Shown: positions 36,914 to 45,119, counted from the first letter of the stretch. The stretch is DNA of 64,000 nt from Streptomyces sp. CG1 (GCF_041080625.1 NZ_CP163518.1:2666001-2730000); one strand, 5' to 3'. Translations and numbers: made by a program. The notes: a model not told the origin generated them from the letters alone.

Positions 36914-37393
36914 GACGTACCGCCCCTCCCTGGTGGTCCTGGAGCACAGCGCCGAGCAGCGTCCGCCCAGACCGTGCTGTCCCCCTGGCGCATCACGCAA
37001 GGTGGCACCCAGCGCACAGGGGGAGCGCACGTCACCTGAGCGGGGCGCATCGCCGGTGCCGCTCGGTCAATCAGCAGCTGGAATTGCGGTGATAGCGGCA
37101 CGGCCAGCCAGAGCCGCAAACGACTGTTCAGCAGGTCGACTCGGTGGAGCTTCGCTACACCCTCTGACATCCACGGCTGACATCAGCGGGGCCGGACAGC
37201 AGCAGACTTTGGCGTGCGTGCGCGGCATTGAGCTCCCTGCCCTGCCAGGAGCTCAATGCCACCTGATCGAACTCCTAAAGAAGTGGTCGCCGTAACGGGG
37301 GCGCAAGACCGGGCGGCCGCATCGATGAACGGTCCTACAGTAGTCCCGGTAGACACCAACACGGCTTGCATACAGGCGCGCACACCCGATCCA
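36914..37393. other. Intergenic stretch holding 127-bp element A
   Basis: No gene is supported. A 24-codon plus-strand frame ends at 37165-37167 (VDSVELRYTL) exactly where element A starts and could be a gene remnant. The rest is element A and the 3' flank of the LanC gene. Confidence 0.4.
37163..37289 (+). repeat. 127-bp hairpin element, copy A
   Basis: The first 23 bp and last 25 bp (37265-37289) are identical to copy B at 40607-40733, and total length is the same, 127 bp. The middle differs and holds a perfect 13-bp stem, GGCATTGAGCTCC (37224-37236) with its complement at 37248-37260, loop of 11. Function unknown. Confidence 0.75.
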
Positions 37394-38692
37394 TCACGAC
37401 ACGGCGTCAGTGCCACAGCGTCGGATCCTTGCCTGAGCGGGCACCGGAGGCTGGTCCGGCCAGGCGAACGCGTACCGGGGATCGTCCCCGCGGCTCAGCC
37501 GTACGAAGCGCAGGAGTTCGCGGACGATGCCCGCGTTGCCCATCGCCCACCCGGTGCACGGTTCGAGGTCGCTCGGGGTGGCCCGGTGCTCAGAGTTGGA
37601 CCAGCGAGCGCCATCACTGTCCCGGATCGCGCGGGCGGCGAGATCCGCGACGAGGACGTGGGCGAAGTCGTATGGGTCGTGCTGTTCGGCGATCCGGTCG
37701 CAGGCCAGGGCGAGGACGCCCGCGGTGCCGCAGCAGCGGCCGTTGTTGTCCCAGAAACCGGGGCGTAGCCGCTGGGGCAGGGCGGAGTGGGTGACCGTGT
37801 GCCAGCAGCGGTCGGTGAGGGCGGGCCAGACGGGGTCGGCTGTGATGTCCCGCAGCAGCCGGAAGACTTGGGCGTCGCCGGCCGGGCCGTGGCACCAGCC
37901 GTAGCTGATGGGCTCGATCACATCGGGTCGGTACTGGGGGGTCGAGTGCGGCACCAGGAAGCCCTCCGGCCCGGCTTCGTCGCGCGCCACGACGTCTGCG
38001 GCACCGGCCAGCGCCAGCTCGACCAGGTCCGCACGGCCGGTGGCTTCGCCGACCCGGGCAAGCGCCAGGACGATGCCGAGCGTGCCGTGCGAGATGTGAT
38101 GCAGACGGGAGTCGATGCCCGTGCGGTGGGCCCAGTGGACGCCCGCCGGGGTCTGCTCCGCCGTGCGCAGATACGGCTCCATGGCGAGGACGGCCAGTTC
38201 GGCGTCGCCGGCCAGGAGTGCCCCGAGGCCGATCCCCGCGTTGCCGCCCATCAGCTCGAACAGTTCGCCCCAGCGGGTGCCGTCGAAGCGTGACCGCACG
38301 AGTTGCAGCGCGCGGTCGGCGGCGGCGCCGGCGGCCGTGTCGCCGAGTTCTTCGTGAAGGGCTCGCAGGACGAGCGCCATTCCGGTGCGGCCGAAGTAGA
38401 GGGAGTCGTCGTCGATGCCGTCGACGGAGTCCGCAAGGCTGCGGGCGGCGCGCAGGGCGGCGTCGGCGTAGGAGTCGTCGCCGAAGTGCCGCCACGCCTC
38501 CAGGAGCACAGGGACGTTCCCGGCCGTACCGCTGTAGAGCATTGGGGTGAGCTCGTCGTCCGAGGGCCTGGTCGACCAGGCGAGGCCTCCTTCGAAGGTT
38601 CCTCGCGCCGCCTCGGTCAGCCACCGCAGCCCGTCCACCGCGAGTCCCTCGACCTCATCGACCACCACGACCGTGGCTTCTGGTGCCGTCAT
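37394..38692 (-). CDS. LanC-like lanthionine synthetase/cyclase with CCG motif
   Basis: A 432-residue alpha/alpha-barrel protein of the LanC family, which binds zinc and adds Cys thiols to dehydrated Ser/Thr to make lanthionine rings. Zinc ligands are Cys267 in GWCHG and Cys320-Cys321 in RCCG, where classical LanC has Cys-His (CHG). GLG/GGNAGIG repeats mark the barrel. ATG 38692 follows GAGAGTGGG. No precursor peptide, dehydratase or protease gene is found nearby, so it is an orphan and may work with genes elsewhere or be a remnant. Confidence 0.82.
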   Translation of the reverse strand: MTAPEATVVVVDEVEGLAVDGLRWLTEAARGTFEGGLAWSTRPSDDELTPMLYSGTAGNVPVLLEAWRHFGDDSYADAALRAARSLADSVDGIDDDSLYFGRTGMALVLRALHEELGDTAAGAAADRALQLVRSRFDGTRWGELFELMGGNAGIGLGALLAGDAELAVLAMEPYLRTAEQTPAGVHWAHRTGIDSRLHHISHGTLGIVLALARVGEATGRADLVELALAGAADVVARDEAGPEGFLVPHSTPQYRPDVIEPISYGWCHGPAGDAQVFRLLRDITADPVWPALTDRCWHTVTHSALPQRLRPGFWDNNGRCCGTAGVLALACDRIAEQHDPYDFAHVLVADLAARAIRDSDGARWSNSEHRATPSDLEPCTGWAMGNAGIVRELLRFVRLSRGDDPRYAFAWPDQPPVPAQARIRRCGTDAVS

Positions 38693-39057
38693 GGGCCCAC
38701 TCTCGCATGATCTTCCAGACCCGCCCAGAGGGCAGTTGCGCTCCCCAGGACCCTTGGCCGCCGCACCACAACCGCACCAGATCGGGCGGGGAATAACGGG
38801 GAACCACGGTGAAAGCAGCCAAGCCACCGAGAGGCCGCAGCCAGTCATTTTTCCAGGTCAGCGTCCAAGACAGCCACGAATGATCGCAGCTTCCCAAGCT
38901 GAGGGCTCCAGCACCGTTGTCACGGGTCGGTCGTCATGTCTTGCTCCGGTCGACGGCACAACCAGCGTGGCTGAGCCAGGTCGGGGGGCCACGAAACATA
39001 CGCGCGCCCGGACCGTCGGCGTGCCCACCGCCGTGGCTGACTGTCGTCGGCTCGGGT
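38693..39057. other. Gap upstream of the LanC-like gene
   Basis: I looked for a short lanthipeptide precursor on both strands and found none with a ribosome site and Ser/Thr/Cys-rich core. An 80-codon minus-strand frame (38655-38897) overlaps the LanC start and is Trp-rich without a start signal. Nothing else is visible. Confidence 0.4.
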
Positions 39058-39400
39058 TCAGACCTGGGTCCGCCGCACGCCAGTGCACGCGATCGACCTG
39101 CTGCCGTCCTCGGTGAGAAACGACATGAACGTCCAGGAGCCATCAGCAGCCCTGATCTGCCCCAGACGAACCGGCTGCTGATGCCGGCCAAGCAGTTCCA
39201 CGGCGCGTTTCAGGTTCTTTGGTCTCGATGCCCTGGCGGCGTGTGTGCAACAGTCGGCGCCCATACATGAGGGCGCGCGGCTCAGCAAACGTAGTCCCGT
39301 CCCGGACCTCGTGGGAAGCGCCGCAGCGGAGCGCGGCCAGAGCAGCCACGGACGTCTCGTCGTTGCCCACCGGGAGCCGTTCGAGTAGTTCCCGCTCCAT
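39058..39400 (-). pseudogene. Small hypothetical gene broken by a one-base shift
   Basis: From ATG 39400 the frame reads MERELLERLPVGNDETSV to LLHTRRQGIETK, then would go on as a nonsense tail. Deleting one A of the AAA run (plus strand TTT, 39218-39220) joins it to KNLKRAVELLGRHQQPVRLG and TGVRRTQV in the next frame, giving a coherent protein of about 113 residues. Family not recognised. Confidence 0.5.
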
Positions 39401-39552
39401 GCGCTGCCACCCCCACCGTGATCCTGCTCTACAGCAGCCGGATACAGCGATCACAGCCCCTCTTATAGCTTCCCGATTAGACAGGAAGCAACAGCACTGC
39501 AGGCAGTTAGGCAGTCTGGACCGACGGCTTCTGCTACAGCGAAGGCGGCCGT

Positions 39553-40077
39553 TCAGCCCTGACCTGAGTCGGGAGATGGGACATGCAGGAGCACATCGTG
39601 TTCTTGACCCTCCCACTTCACGTGCAGGACGGTCGGCTGACGCCACCAGTTGCCGAGCTTGATGAATTCGCCCTCCCCGGGTCGCAGGACCAATGGATCA
39701 CTCCCGTCACCCGCCACAGTGCTACCCAGAGCCCAGGCTTGTACGTTCACTGCCGTTCCAGGCCCGTCGTTGCGCAGTAAGTATTGGTGTCCATGCAGGC
39801 TGATCAGGCTGAAGCTTGGCTCGGGAGAGACCACTCCGTTACGTCGGTCCTCCGCCTCCTGCTGCTGCAACGCCAAAGCATCAAGCACAGCTTGGGCTTC
39901 GGTACGCTGCAATGCCAAGGCGTCGAGCGCGGCTTGGGTCTCGGTACGCTGCAAGTCCAGCGCTTCGAACGCGGTATCAGCTGAACGCTTGCTGTCCTTG
40001 CGTGCCAGCACGGCCACCCACGTCGCCGCAATGGTCACGAACAACGCAGCCCACGTCTGCACATCCGTCCAGCTCAC
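39553..40077 (-). CDS. Membrane-anchored coiled-coil protein with tandem repeats
   Basis: A 174-residue protein from GTG 40077 behind GGGGGGG. Residues about 6-24 are a membrane helix. Then come three near-identical 13-residue units (ALDALALQRTEAQ and variants) that form a coiled coil, and a beta-rich C-terminal domain (HGHQYLLRNDGPGTAVNVQA) like those seen in many bacterial hypothetical proteins. No family name assigned. It shares its layout with the gene at 35544-36140. Confidence 0.6.
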   Translation of the reverse strand: MSWTDVQTWAALFVTIAATWVAVLARKDSKRSADTAFEALDLQRTETQAALDALALQRTEAQAVLDALALQQQEAEDRRNGVVSPEPSFSLISLHGHQYLLRNDGPGTAVNVQAWALGSTVAGDGSDPLVLRPGEGEFIKLGNWWRQPTVLHVKWEGQEHDVLLHVPSPDSGQG

Positions 40078-40440
40078 TTTGCCCCCCCCAGCAAACGCCC
40101 ATCGAACTGCCCCGACAGAGCCGTCTCCCCACCCGGAGACGCAACCTGTGCAACAAATGCGTGCCCAGAACTGCGAACGGGCCCATGGAACCACTGCTTG
40201 TCCCCGCTGAGTTCATTTCCGCCCGGCAGGCCGACGACACCTCGGTATCGCTGGGACGGGGTCGAACTCACCGGACCTCCTGCCATAACTCGGCGGAGAG
40301 TGAGTCCGGCGCCTCCGCTTCGATCGACGCGTACCTGTCGTCTCCTCCACTCGCGCGACGAGCCCGACGGCGAACAGCCGGGCAGCGATGGCCACCGCGC
40401 TAACTCCCGAACCAGGCACAGGGCAGCCTCCGTCACCGTC
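40078..40440. other. Gap with gene remnants
   Basis: No intact gene. A plus-strand frame runs through 40200-40400 and stops, and may be the decayed upstream part of the GntR fragment that follows, but the amino acid pattern is not convincing. Confidence 0.3.
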
Positions 40441-40586
40441 GATCACTTTCAGCAAATCTTGCCGCGCTCGTCACGCACATCCGGCGGACGTACTACAGCG
40501 ACCAGGGGCGGCCCGTGGAGACGGCGGATATCGTGGTGCCCGCCGCCCATTGCGAGATCGTCTATGAGATCCCGATCAACCGTTAG
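40441..40586 (+). pseudogene. GntR/UTRA regulator, C-terminal remnant
   Basis: The plus frame ending at TAG 40584-40586 reads HIRRTYYSDQGRPVETADIV and then VPAAHCEIVYEIPINR, which is the usual end of a UTRA effector domain. No winged helix is found upstream in any frame. Copy B of the 127-bp element starts 21 bp after its stop. Confidence 0.5.
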
Positions 40587-40606
40587 CCGCTGCTCACAAC
40601 GCGACT

Positions 40607-40733
40607 TCTGACATCCACGGCTGACATCAACGAGGCCGGACGGCGGCATACAGCAGCGCCCCTGAGCGACCGTCGGACCGGCCGACGACGGCTCCAGGGG
40701 CGGGCGTAGATCGAACTCCTAAAGAAGTGGTCG
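40607..40733 (+). repeat. 127-bp hairpin element, copy B
   Basis: Same length, same first 23 bp and same last 25 bp (40709-40733) as copy A. The middle forms a different hairpin: CGCCCCTG (40657-40664) with CAGGGGCG (40695-40702) outside, CGTCGG (40671-40676) with CCGACG (40682-40687) inside. It lies upstream of the FkbM gene. Confidence 0.75.
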
Positions 40734-40743
40734 ACGGCAGCCA

Positions 40744-40757
40744 CGTTGACGTCAACG
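40744..40757. promoter_or_regulatory. Palindrome upstream of the FkbM gene
   Basis: CGTTGACGTCAACG is a perfect 14-bp palindrome, 54 bp before the FkbM start. It looks like a regulator site and contains a TTGACG hexamer. No regulator is assigned. Confidence 0.4.
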
Positions 40758-40810
40758 CCGGCGGACAGGGGCAGACAGTAACGGCCCGGTACGACTAAGG
40801 TCACCGGCCA

Positions 40811-41743
40811 GTGACCTCCCCCGCCAGGGCACCTGTCACGGTTATGACAACGGGGTGGCGCCACACCCTGTGGATCAGGGACGCGGACGAAGTGAAGCCT
40901 GCGGGCTGGATTGTTGACTCCAACCCTGATAAATCACTTGTCATGGTCATGAATACGATTGGACTGCACAGTATCAATCGTTGGGAGGCGTCCTTCCTGC
41001 GCGAGGAGGTGGGCGGCTACTTCACCCACGGCGTCGAGTGCACGCCGGGCGCGACGGTACTCGACGTAGGCGCCAACATCGGCGTGTTCTCGGCGGCCGT
41101 CTATGAGCGGCTGGACGGGGACGTGCGGATCTACGCCTTCGAGCCGGTGCCGCCACTCCACGCGACACTCGAACGCAATGCCCGCGAGTTTTTCAACGGA
41201 CGTCTGACCGCGCTCCCTTACGGCCTGGCGTCCCGTGACGACGAGCTCGATTTCAGCTACGTTCCGGCCGCCACGATCTTCTCGTCCTCCTCGCGGGATC
41301 AGGGGAACATCGAGGCTGAGCGGCGGCGGGTCACCGCCAGCGTTGTCGAGATGATCCGCCAGGGCGGCCTGGGACCGGTCCTGCGCCGCGTACCCGCCCC
41401 CATCCTCACTCTTCTCGTCAGCCGCAAGCTGCGGGTGATGCGGCGGCTTGAGACGCACCGGGTGAAGGTCAGGCCCCTGTCATCAGTGCTCGACGAGCAG
41501 GGCATCGACCACATCGACCTGCTCAAGGTCGATGTGGAAGGCGCCGAACTCGATGTGCTCAGAGGCATCGAGGAACGGCATTGGCCGCTGGTCCGCCAGG
41601 CCGTCGTCGAGGTGGAGCGCTGGCAGCAGAACCGCGACACAGTCTGCGAGGTCCTCCTCACGCACGGCTTCACGGTCATCACCGAGCAGGACCCGGTCCA
41701 GCAGGCCGGCGACATTGGCATGGTGTTCGCGGTCAGGCCCTGA
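40811..41743 (+). CDS. FkbM family methyltransferase
   Basis: A 310-residue SAM-dependent O-methyltransferase. ATVLDVGANIGVFSAAVYE (motif I, about 77-95), YAFEPVPPLHATL and LLKVDVEGAELDVLRGIE (about 239-256) are the FkbM signature. Substrates in the family are often sugars or natural products. GTG 40811 has AAGG ten bases upstream; ATG 40844 is an alternative. Element B and a palindrome lie upstream. It is not in operon with the LanC-like gene, which is on the other strand. Confidence 0.88.
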   Translation: MTSPARAPVTVMTTGWRHTLWIRDADEVKPAGWIVDSNPDKSLVMVMNTIGLHSINRWEASFLREEVGGYFTHGVECTPGATVLDVGANIGVFSAAVYERLDGDVRIYAFEPVPPLHATLERNAREFFNGRLTALPYGLASRDDELDFSYVPAATIFSSSSRDQGNIEAERRRVTASVVEMIRQGGLGPVLRRVPAPILTLLVSRKLRVMRRLETHRVKVRPLSSVLDEQGIDHIDLLKVDVEGAELDVLRGIEERHWPLVRQAVVEVERWQQNRDTVCEVLLTHGFTVITEQDPVQQAGDIGMVFAVRP

Positions 41744-42047
41744 TATGTAGGCCGCTCTGTCAAGTGGGCATGCGTGTCCGGCCTCTTCCGGGGCGGGAGG
41801 GGCTGTGGTGTGGGGCCGGCGGGGCGTGTCCGGGGTGTGCGTGTCGTGGCGACGACGCGCGGTCAGCCTGATATGCGCGGGTTGGCTACCGCATGACCGA
41901 ATGTGCGTCGGGAACGGTCCGCTTGTCTAACATCGGGCGTGGCCTGCGGAAGCAGGTTGCCCATAGGGCTACCGCGGGTCGTTCCTCGCGCTGCACGGTC
42001 CCAGGACATGCTCCCACCGGCGGTTCGTGGGAGGCGTTGATGCCGTG
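41744..42047. other. Gap between FkbM and IS110 genes
   Basis: No gene. GGTCAG followed by CCTGATATG occurs around 41740 and again near 41870, so about 130 bp may be a small insertion or duplication. The distal end of the IS110-family element should lie here but could not be placed. Confidence 0.35.
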
Positions 42048-43133
42048 TCAGTCCTCCATGATGGCCAGGCTCCAGCACCAGCCGGACAGTTCCCGGGCGA
42101 CGGCCACCGCGCTGACGGTGGAGCGTTTGCGGCGCGCGTCCAGGTTGGTCCAGCGTTGGTGGAGACGACGGTTGCCCTGCTCGGCGCGTTGCCGGACCGG
42201 GGCGGGGGCCTGGTCGAGCCGGGCGCGCAGGGCGACACCGGGGCGCCGGTAGGGCCGGCGGTGGTGCCAGGCCGTCTCCACCAGCAGCCGTCTGGCGTGG
42301 GTGTTGCCGGTCTTGGTGATGCCGCCCTGTCGGCGCTGGCTGCCGGAGGAGTCCTCGCAGGGCACGAGCCCCAGGAAGGCACCGATGGTCGAGCCGGTGA
42401 AGCGGTGCCAGTCACCGATCTCGACGGCGAGGCCGAAGGCTGTGAGCGTGCCGACCCCGCGCAGGCAGGACAGGCGGGCCACGACGGGTGCCCAGGCGGG
42501 CTGCCCGGCGAGCTTGGTGATGGCCGCGTCCAGCCGGGTTCGGCGTGCTTCGAGGGCCAGCACCGTCTCCAGTGCCTCGTCATAGGCCACCCGCAGTCCC
42601 AGCTGTTCGAAGTGGTGGCTGGTCAGCCAGTGATGGTGGACCGCCGTCCAGGCTTTGCCGTCGGTGTAGATGACGCCCTGGCGCAGCAGCAGTTTGGACA
42701 GGCGGTGGCGGGCCCGCATCAGATCGGCCCGCACATCGTCGCGGGCCCGGGCCAGGTCCCGGGCGGCCTCCTGCTCGATGGCGGGCACCCGCACCGCGGG
42801 CAGTTCGTCCAGGTGCAGGAGCTTCGCCAGCCGCTGGGCATCGCGCTTGTCGGTCTTGACCCGGTCCCCGGCCGGCCGCTCCATCTTCGACGGGGCCGCC
42901 ACCACACACCGGATGCCGATCTCGTCCAGGGCCCGGGCCAGCACGAAGCCAGTCGGCCCGGCCTCATAAGCAACAGCGGCCGGCTGCGGCAGAGCCTCCA
43001 CCCAGGCCACCACATCGGCGGTGTTCGCAACGAGGCGCTCGCTGAACACTTCGCCGGTCTCGTAGTCCAGTGCCCAGGCCGTGGTAGAGCGGGCATGGAC
43101 ATCCAGGCCGACCGAAGTACGCTCGGAAAACAT
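42048..43133 (-). CDS. IS110-family transposase (DEDD recombinase)
   Basis: A 361-residue protein. The N-terminal RuvC-like domain has VGLDVHARSTTAWAL, VAYEAGPTG and KTDKRDAQRLAKLL (the DEDD residues). The C-terminal domain has FLGLVPCEDSSGSQRRQGGI, which holds the conserved nucleophilic Ser. ATG 43133 follows GGGAGG. It is full length and open, so it may be active. IS110 elements are guided by a bridge RNA encoded next to the gene. Confidence 0.93.
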   Translation of the reverse strand: MFSERTSVGLDVHARSTTAWALDYETGEVFSERLVANTADVVAWVEALPQPAAVAYEAGPTGFVLARALDEIGIRCVVAAPSKMERPAGDRVKTDKRDAQRLAKLLHLDELPAVRVPAIEQEAARDLARARDDVRADLMRARHRLSKLLLRQGVIYTDGKAWTAVHHHWLTSHHFEQLGLRVAYDEALETVLALEARRTRLDAAITKLAGQPAWAPVVARLSCLRGVGTLTAFGLAVEIGDWHRFTGSTIGAFLGLVPCEDSSGSQRRQGGITKTGNTHARRLLVETAWHHRRPYRRPGVALRARLDQAPAPVRQRAEQGNRRLHQRWTNLDARRKRSTVSAVAVARELSGWCWSLAIMED

Positions 43134-43636
43134 CCGGTGCCTCCCGGTAATTGCGGCACTACCCGCCACTGTGCCCACCGGCAGGCAACCCGCGTCAACT
43201 TACGCGAGGGGCATCGGTCTTCGACTCCCGGACAGCCACGGCTACCGCCGCTTCATACGGTCTAACCACGCGCAGCACCCGGCACTCGATTGTCAACGGA
43301 CATGCCGATCCCCCGGCCGGGCGGGGCTCACGGGGAGGGATCCTCGACGCCGGGGGAGTAACGGCAGGAGGTCAGCCCACGGCACACAACCCCAGGCCAC
43401 CCCGATGACCACCTGTCGCGCGACATCCTCTGGTTCTGCCTGCTCTTAGCAATCCCGGCATCGGGGAGCGCCCACCCCTTCGACGACAGCCTCGATGGCG
43501 TCCGGACCGAAGAGCAGCCGTGATAGCCGGCGGGCTCACGAGGGCATCGCTCTCTCTTCTGTCCTCCCGACCGAGCATGAGGCATCCAGCGAAGGAGAAC
43601 CCGGACTATGTGTCCGGGCGTACCTACCAGGCTCGG
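43134..43636. other. Upstream region of the IS110 gene; candidate bridge RNA locus
   Basis: About 500 bp without a supported gene, lying upstream (in transposase orientation) of the IS110 gene. In IS110-group elements the bridge RNA is made from the non-coding end before the transposase gene, so it should lie in about the first 200-300 bp here. I cannot delimit the element end or the RNA by eye. A plus-strand frame near 43400-43500 is open but has no start. Confidence 0.35.
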
Positions 43637-44419
43637 TCAGCCCGTTAGCCCCACATTGCCGGTGGGACCTGATGCCCACATGGTGTGCTCTCGTGAAATT
43701 GCGGCTTCTGCCTGGTCGACAAACTTCCCCCAGGACTCCGCATCGGCAGATTCATCCGTTAGAGAGCGAATGTGCCTGATCTCCCGGGCCGTCAGACTGT
43801 ATGCAGACGCTTCCCCCACCAGAGCGACGCTCCTCCAAGTACGGGACTGCCTATCCCGAAGCTTGGCCATCCGCGCATACCACTCGACTTGTTCCATCAG
43901 GCGATTGTTTTTGTAGGTCTCGATCCTCTCGCCCCTACTGGTGGCGCGGCAGCGTTCCATGGCTTCGTTGACGTCGAGCCCTGCCGATACATCAACGATA
44001 TCGAGACCTAGGCTGATCTCGCGAAGCCTTCGTATAAAGAGACGCCGAGCCTCGGAAGCCGACATGGATTCAGGGAAGGGATCCCCACACACCGCATAGC
44101 GCCAAGCGAGGGTCTTACACGATTCGGCCGCAGCCCGGCACTCATACCAGCGCCGCTCATCTCGTTGCTCCACGATGTAGAGCCGAACCAAGATGGAAGA
44201 GATGAATGCCAGAGCGGCAACAAAACCCGCCCAGTCGATCCCGCTACTGCTGAACTTGAGCGTCGTGGCGCCAGCGGCTGCCGCCAAGAACAATAAAAGG
44301 AGAGTCAGGCGAAGTTGACCGAAATAGCGACGTTTCGAGCGAATAGATCCTGAATCGGCATCTTGGAAAAAGAGCGGGAGCTGATGCCAGGTGAAGCTGT
44401 CAGTGCCAGGACCGGTCAT
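43637..44419 (-). CDS. DUF4231/SLATT-domain membrane protein, predicted pore-forming effector
   Basis: A 260-residue protein with two adjacent membrane helices (about 37-52 and 59-78) and the DUF4231 signature WYECRAAAESCKTLAWRYAVCGDPF, followed by a helical cytosolic part. DUF4231 is one of the SLATT families (SMODS and SLOG-associating two-TM effectors), proposed to open membrane pores in nucleotide-signalled anti-phage systems. No cyclase or SLOG sensor gene is seen beside it. ATG 44419 follows AAGGCAG. It is the last cargo gene before the right island end. Confidence 0.78.
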   Translation of the reverse strand: MTGPGTDSFTWHQLPLFFQDADSGSIRSKRRYFGQLRLTLLLLFLAAAAGATTLKFSSSGIDWAGFVAALAFISSILVRLYIVEQRDERRWYECRAAAESCKTLAWRYAVCGDPFPESMSASEARRLFIRRLREISLGLDIVDVSAGLDVNEAMERCRATSRGERIETYKNNRLMEQVEWYARMAKLRDRQSRTWRSVALVGEASAYSLTAREIRHIRSLTDESADAESWGKFVDQAEAAISREHTMWASGPTGNVGLTG

Positions 44420-44859
44420 CGGGCTGCCTTGAGTAGGAAGAAGGTCAACGCACCACCCTAGCCGAGCAGTTGGGCCACCACAGTGGAAACCTGCTCTCCC
44501 TCTCGCCAGCCCGCCAAGAAGAGCGTCCCACGTGTCCGACTGTCCGGTTGGACCGCTGACCTGCACAAACGACTGGGACAGCGAGATTGACCAGTGTCCC
44601 AACTGTCCGCCCCGAGCGCAGGGCTGCAACACCCGGGGTGTCGAAGCCCCTTCTACGCAGCGACCTCCCTCGCGCCGCAGCGACTGCGGGTGGCCCCCCG
44701 GCCAGGTCCCCGCGCATGTGTGAGGAGCGTGTGGGCAAATCGAGATCAAGTGGCCTCCCTGACCCCCTCGCAGGTCAGAGCCACAATCAGGTATGCCATC
44801 AGCATGCTCTCTGAAGCCATGTGCGTAGGGTTCCCGACGCACGATGCCCAGGCGCAGCC

Positions 44860-44879
44860 GGGAGCCAATCCGGGAGCCA
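44860..44879. repeat. Arm-type repeat pair, right end
   Basis: GGGAGCCA at 44860-44867 and 44872-44879, 12 bp apart, matching the pair inside the left end in sequence, orientation and spacing. Confidence 0.55.
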
Positions 44880-44991
44880 ACCGGGGCGTCCGGCTGCGGA
44901 CGAACACGGACCGCCACGGACGGTAGAGCTGCTCGGACGCAGCTAGGCAGGGCGGTCCCTCCTCCGCTTCCTGAGCCCTCGGTTAGTCCGG

Positions 44992-45008
44992 CCTTAAGCG
45001 CACCATAA
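44992..45008. repeat. attR core
   Basis: CCTTAAGCGCACCATAA, one mismatch from attL at 32421-32437. It lies 111 bp upstream of the LPMO start. Confidence 0.65.
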
Positions 45009-45119
45009 GGATCTCCATCCCCCGTCTCCAGCAGGCGATTTCACGGTTTCTCGGGGCTAGCTTCGGAGCACCCCCACGGGATCCAGCCGCACCGAGGACC
45101 GTCTTTCGAGGAGTTCCGC

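Larger units (their letters stand above)
32421..45008. mobile_element. Decayed 12.6-kb integrative island
   Basis: The region is bounded by two copies of a 17-bp core, each with two GGGAGCCA repeats at 12-bp spacing just inside. A tyrosine-integrase gene sits beside the left end. Contents differ sharply from the flanks: transposases, frameshifted fragments, lower G+C and patchy coding. Flanking genes (GNAT on the left, LPMO on the right) would be direct neighbours without it. The integrase is truncated, so the island cannot now excise by itself. Confidence 0.7.
44420..45119. other. Right-end region of the island and LPMO promoter zone
   Basis: 700 bp without a convincing gene. Short open frames occur (for example 44594-44926) but none has a ribosome site. 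It holds the right arm repeats, the attR core and then about 110 bp of chromosomal leader before the LPMO ATG. Confidence 0.45.

Noticed and set aside
37093..37167. 24-codon frame ending exactly at element A
   Set aside because: Too short to support a gene; noted as a possible remnant.
37163..37289. tRNA or attC (integron) reading of the 127-bp elements
   Set aside because: GATCGAACTCC looks like a T-arm but there is no cloverleaf or acceptor stem; the ends are not inverted core sites as in attC.
38655..38897. Possible lanthipeptide precursor next to the LanC-like gene
   Set aside because: No ribosome site, Trp-rich, overlaps the LanC start, and has no leader/core pattern.
41732..41878. Repeat of CCTGATATG 130 bp apart as an IS end
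   Set aside because: Too short and not inverted; kept only as a note.
43328..43585. 85-codon minus-strand frame upstream of the IS110 gene
   Set aside because: No ribosome site, composition unlike coding sequence, lies in the presumed RNA region.
44594..44926. Plus-strand frame near the right island end
   Set aside because: No start signal; part of it passes through the arm repeats; no recognisable domain.
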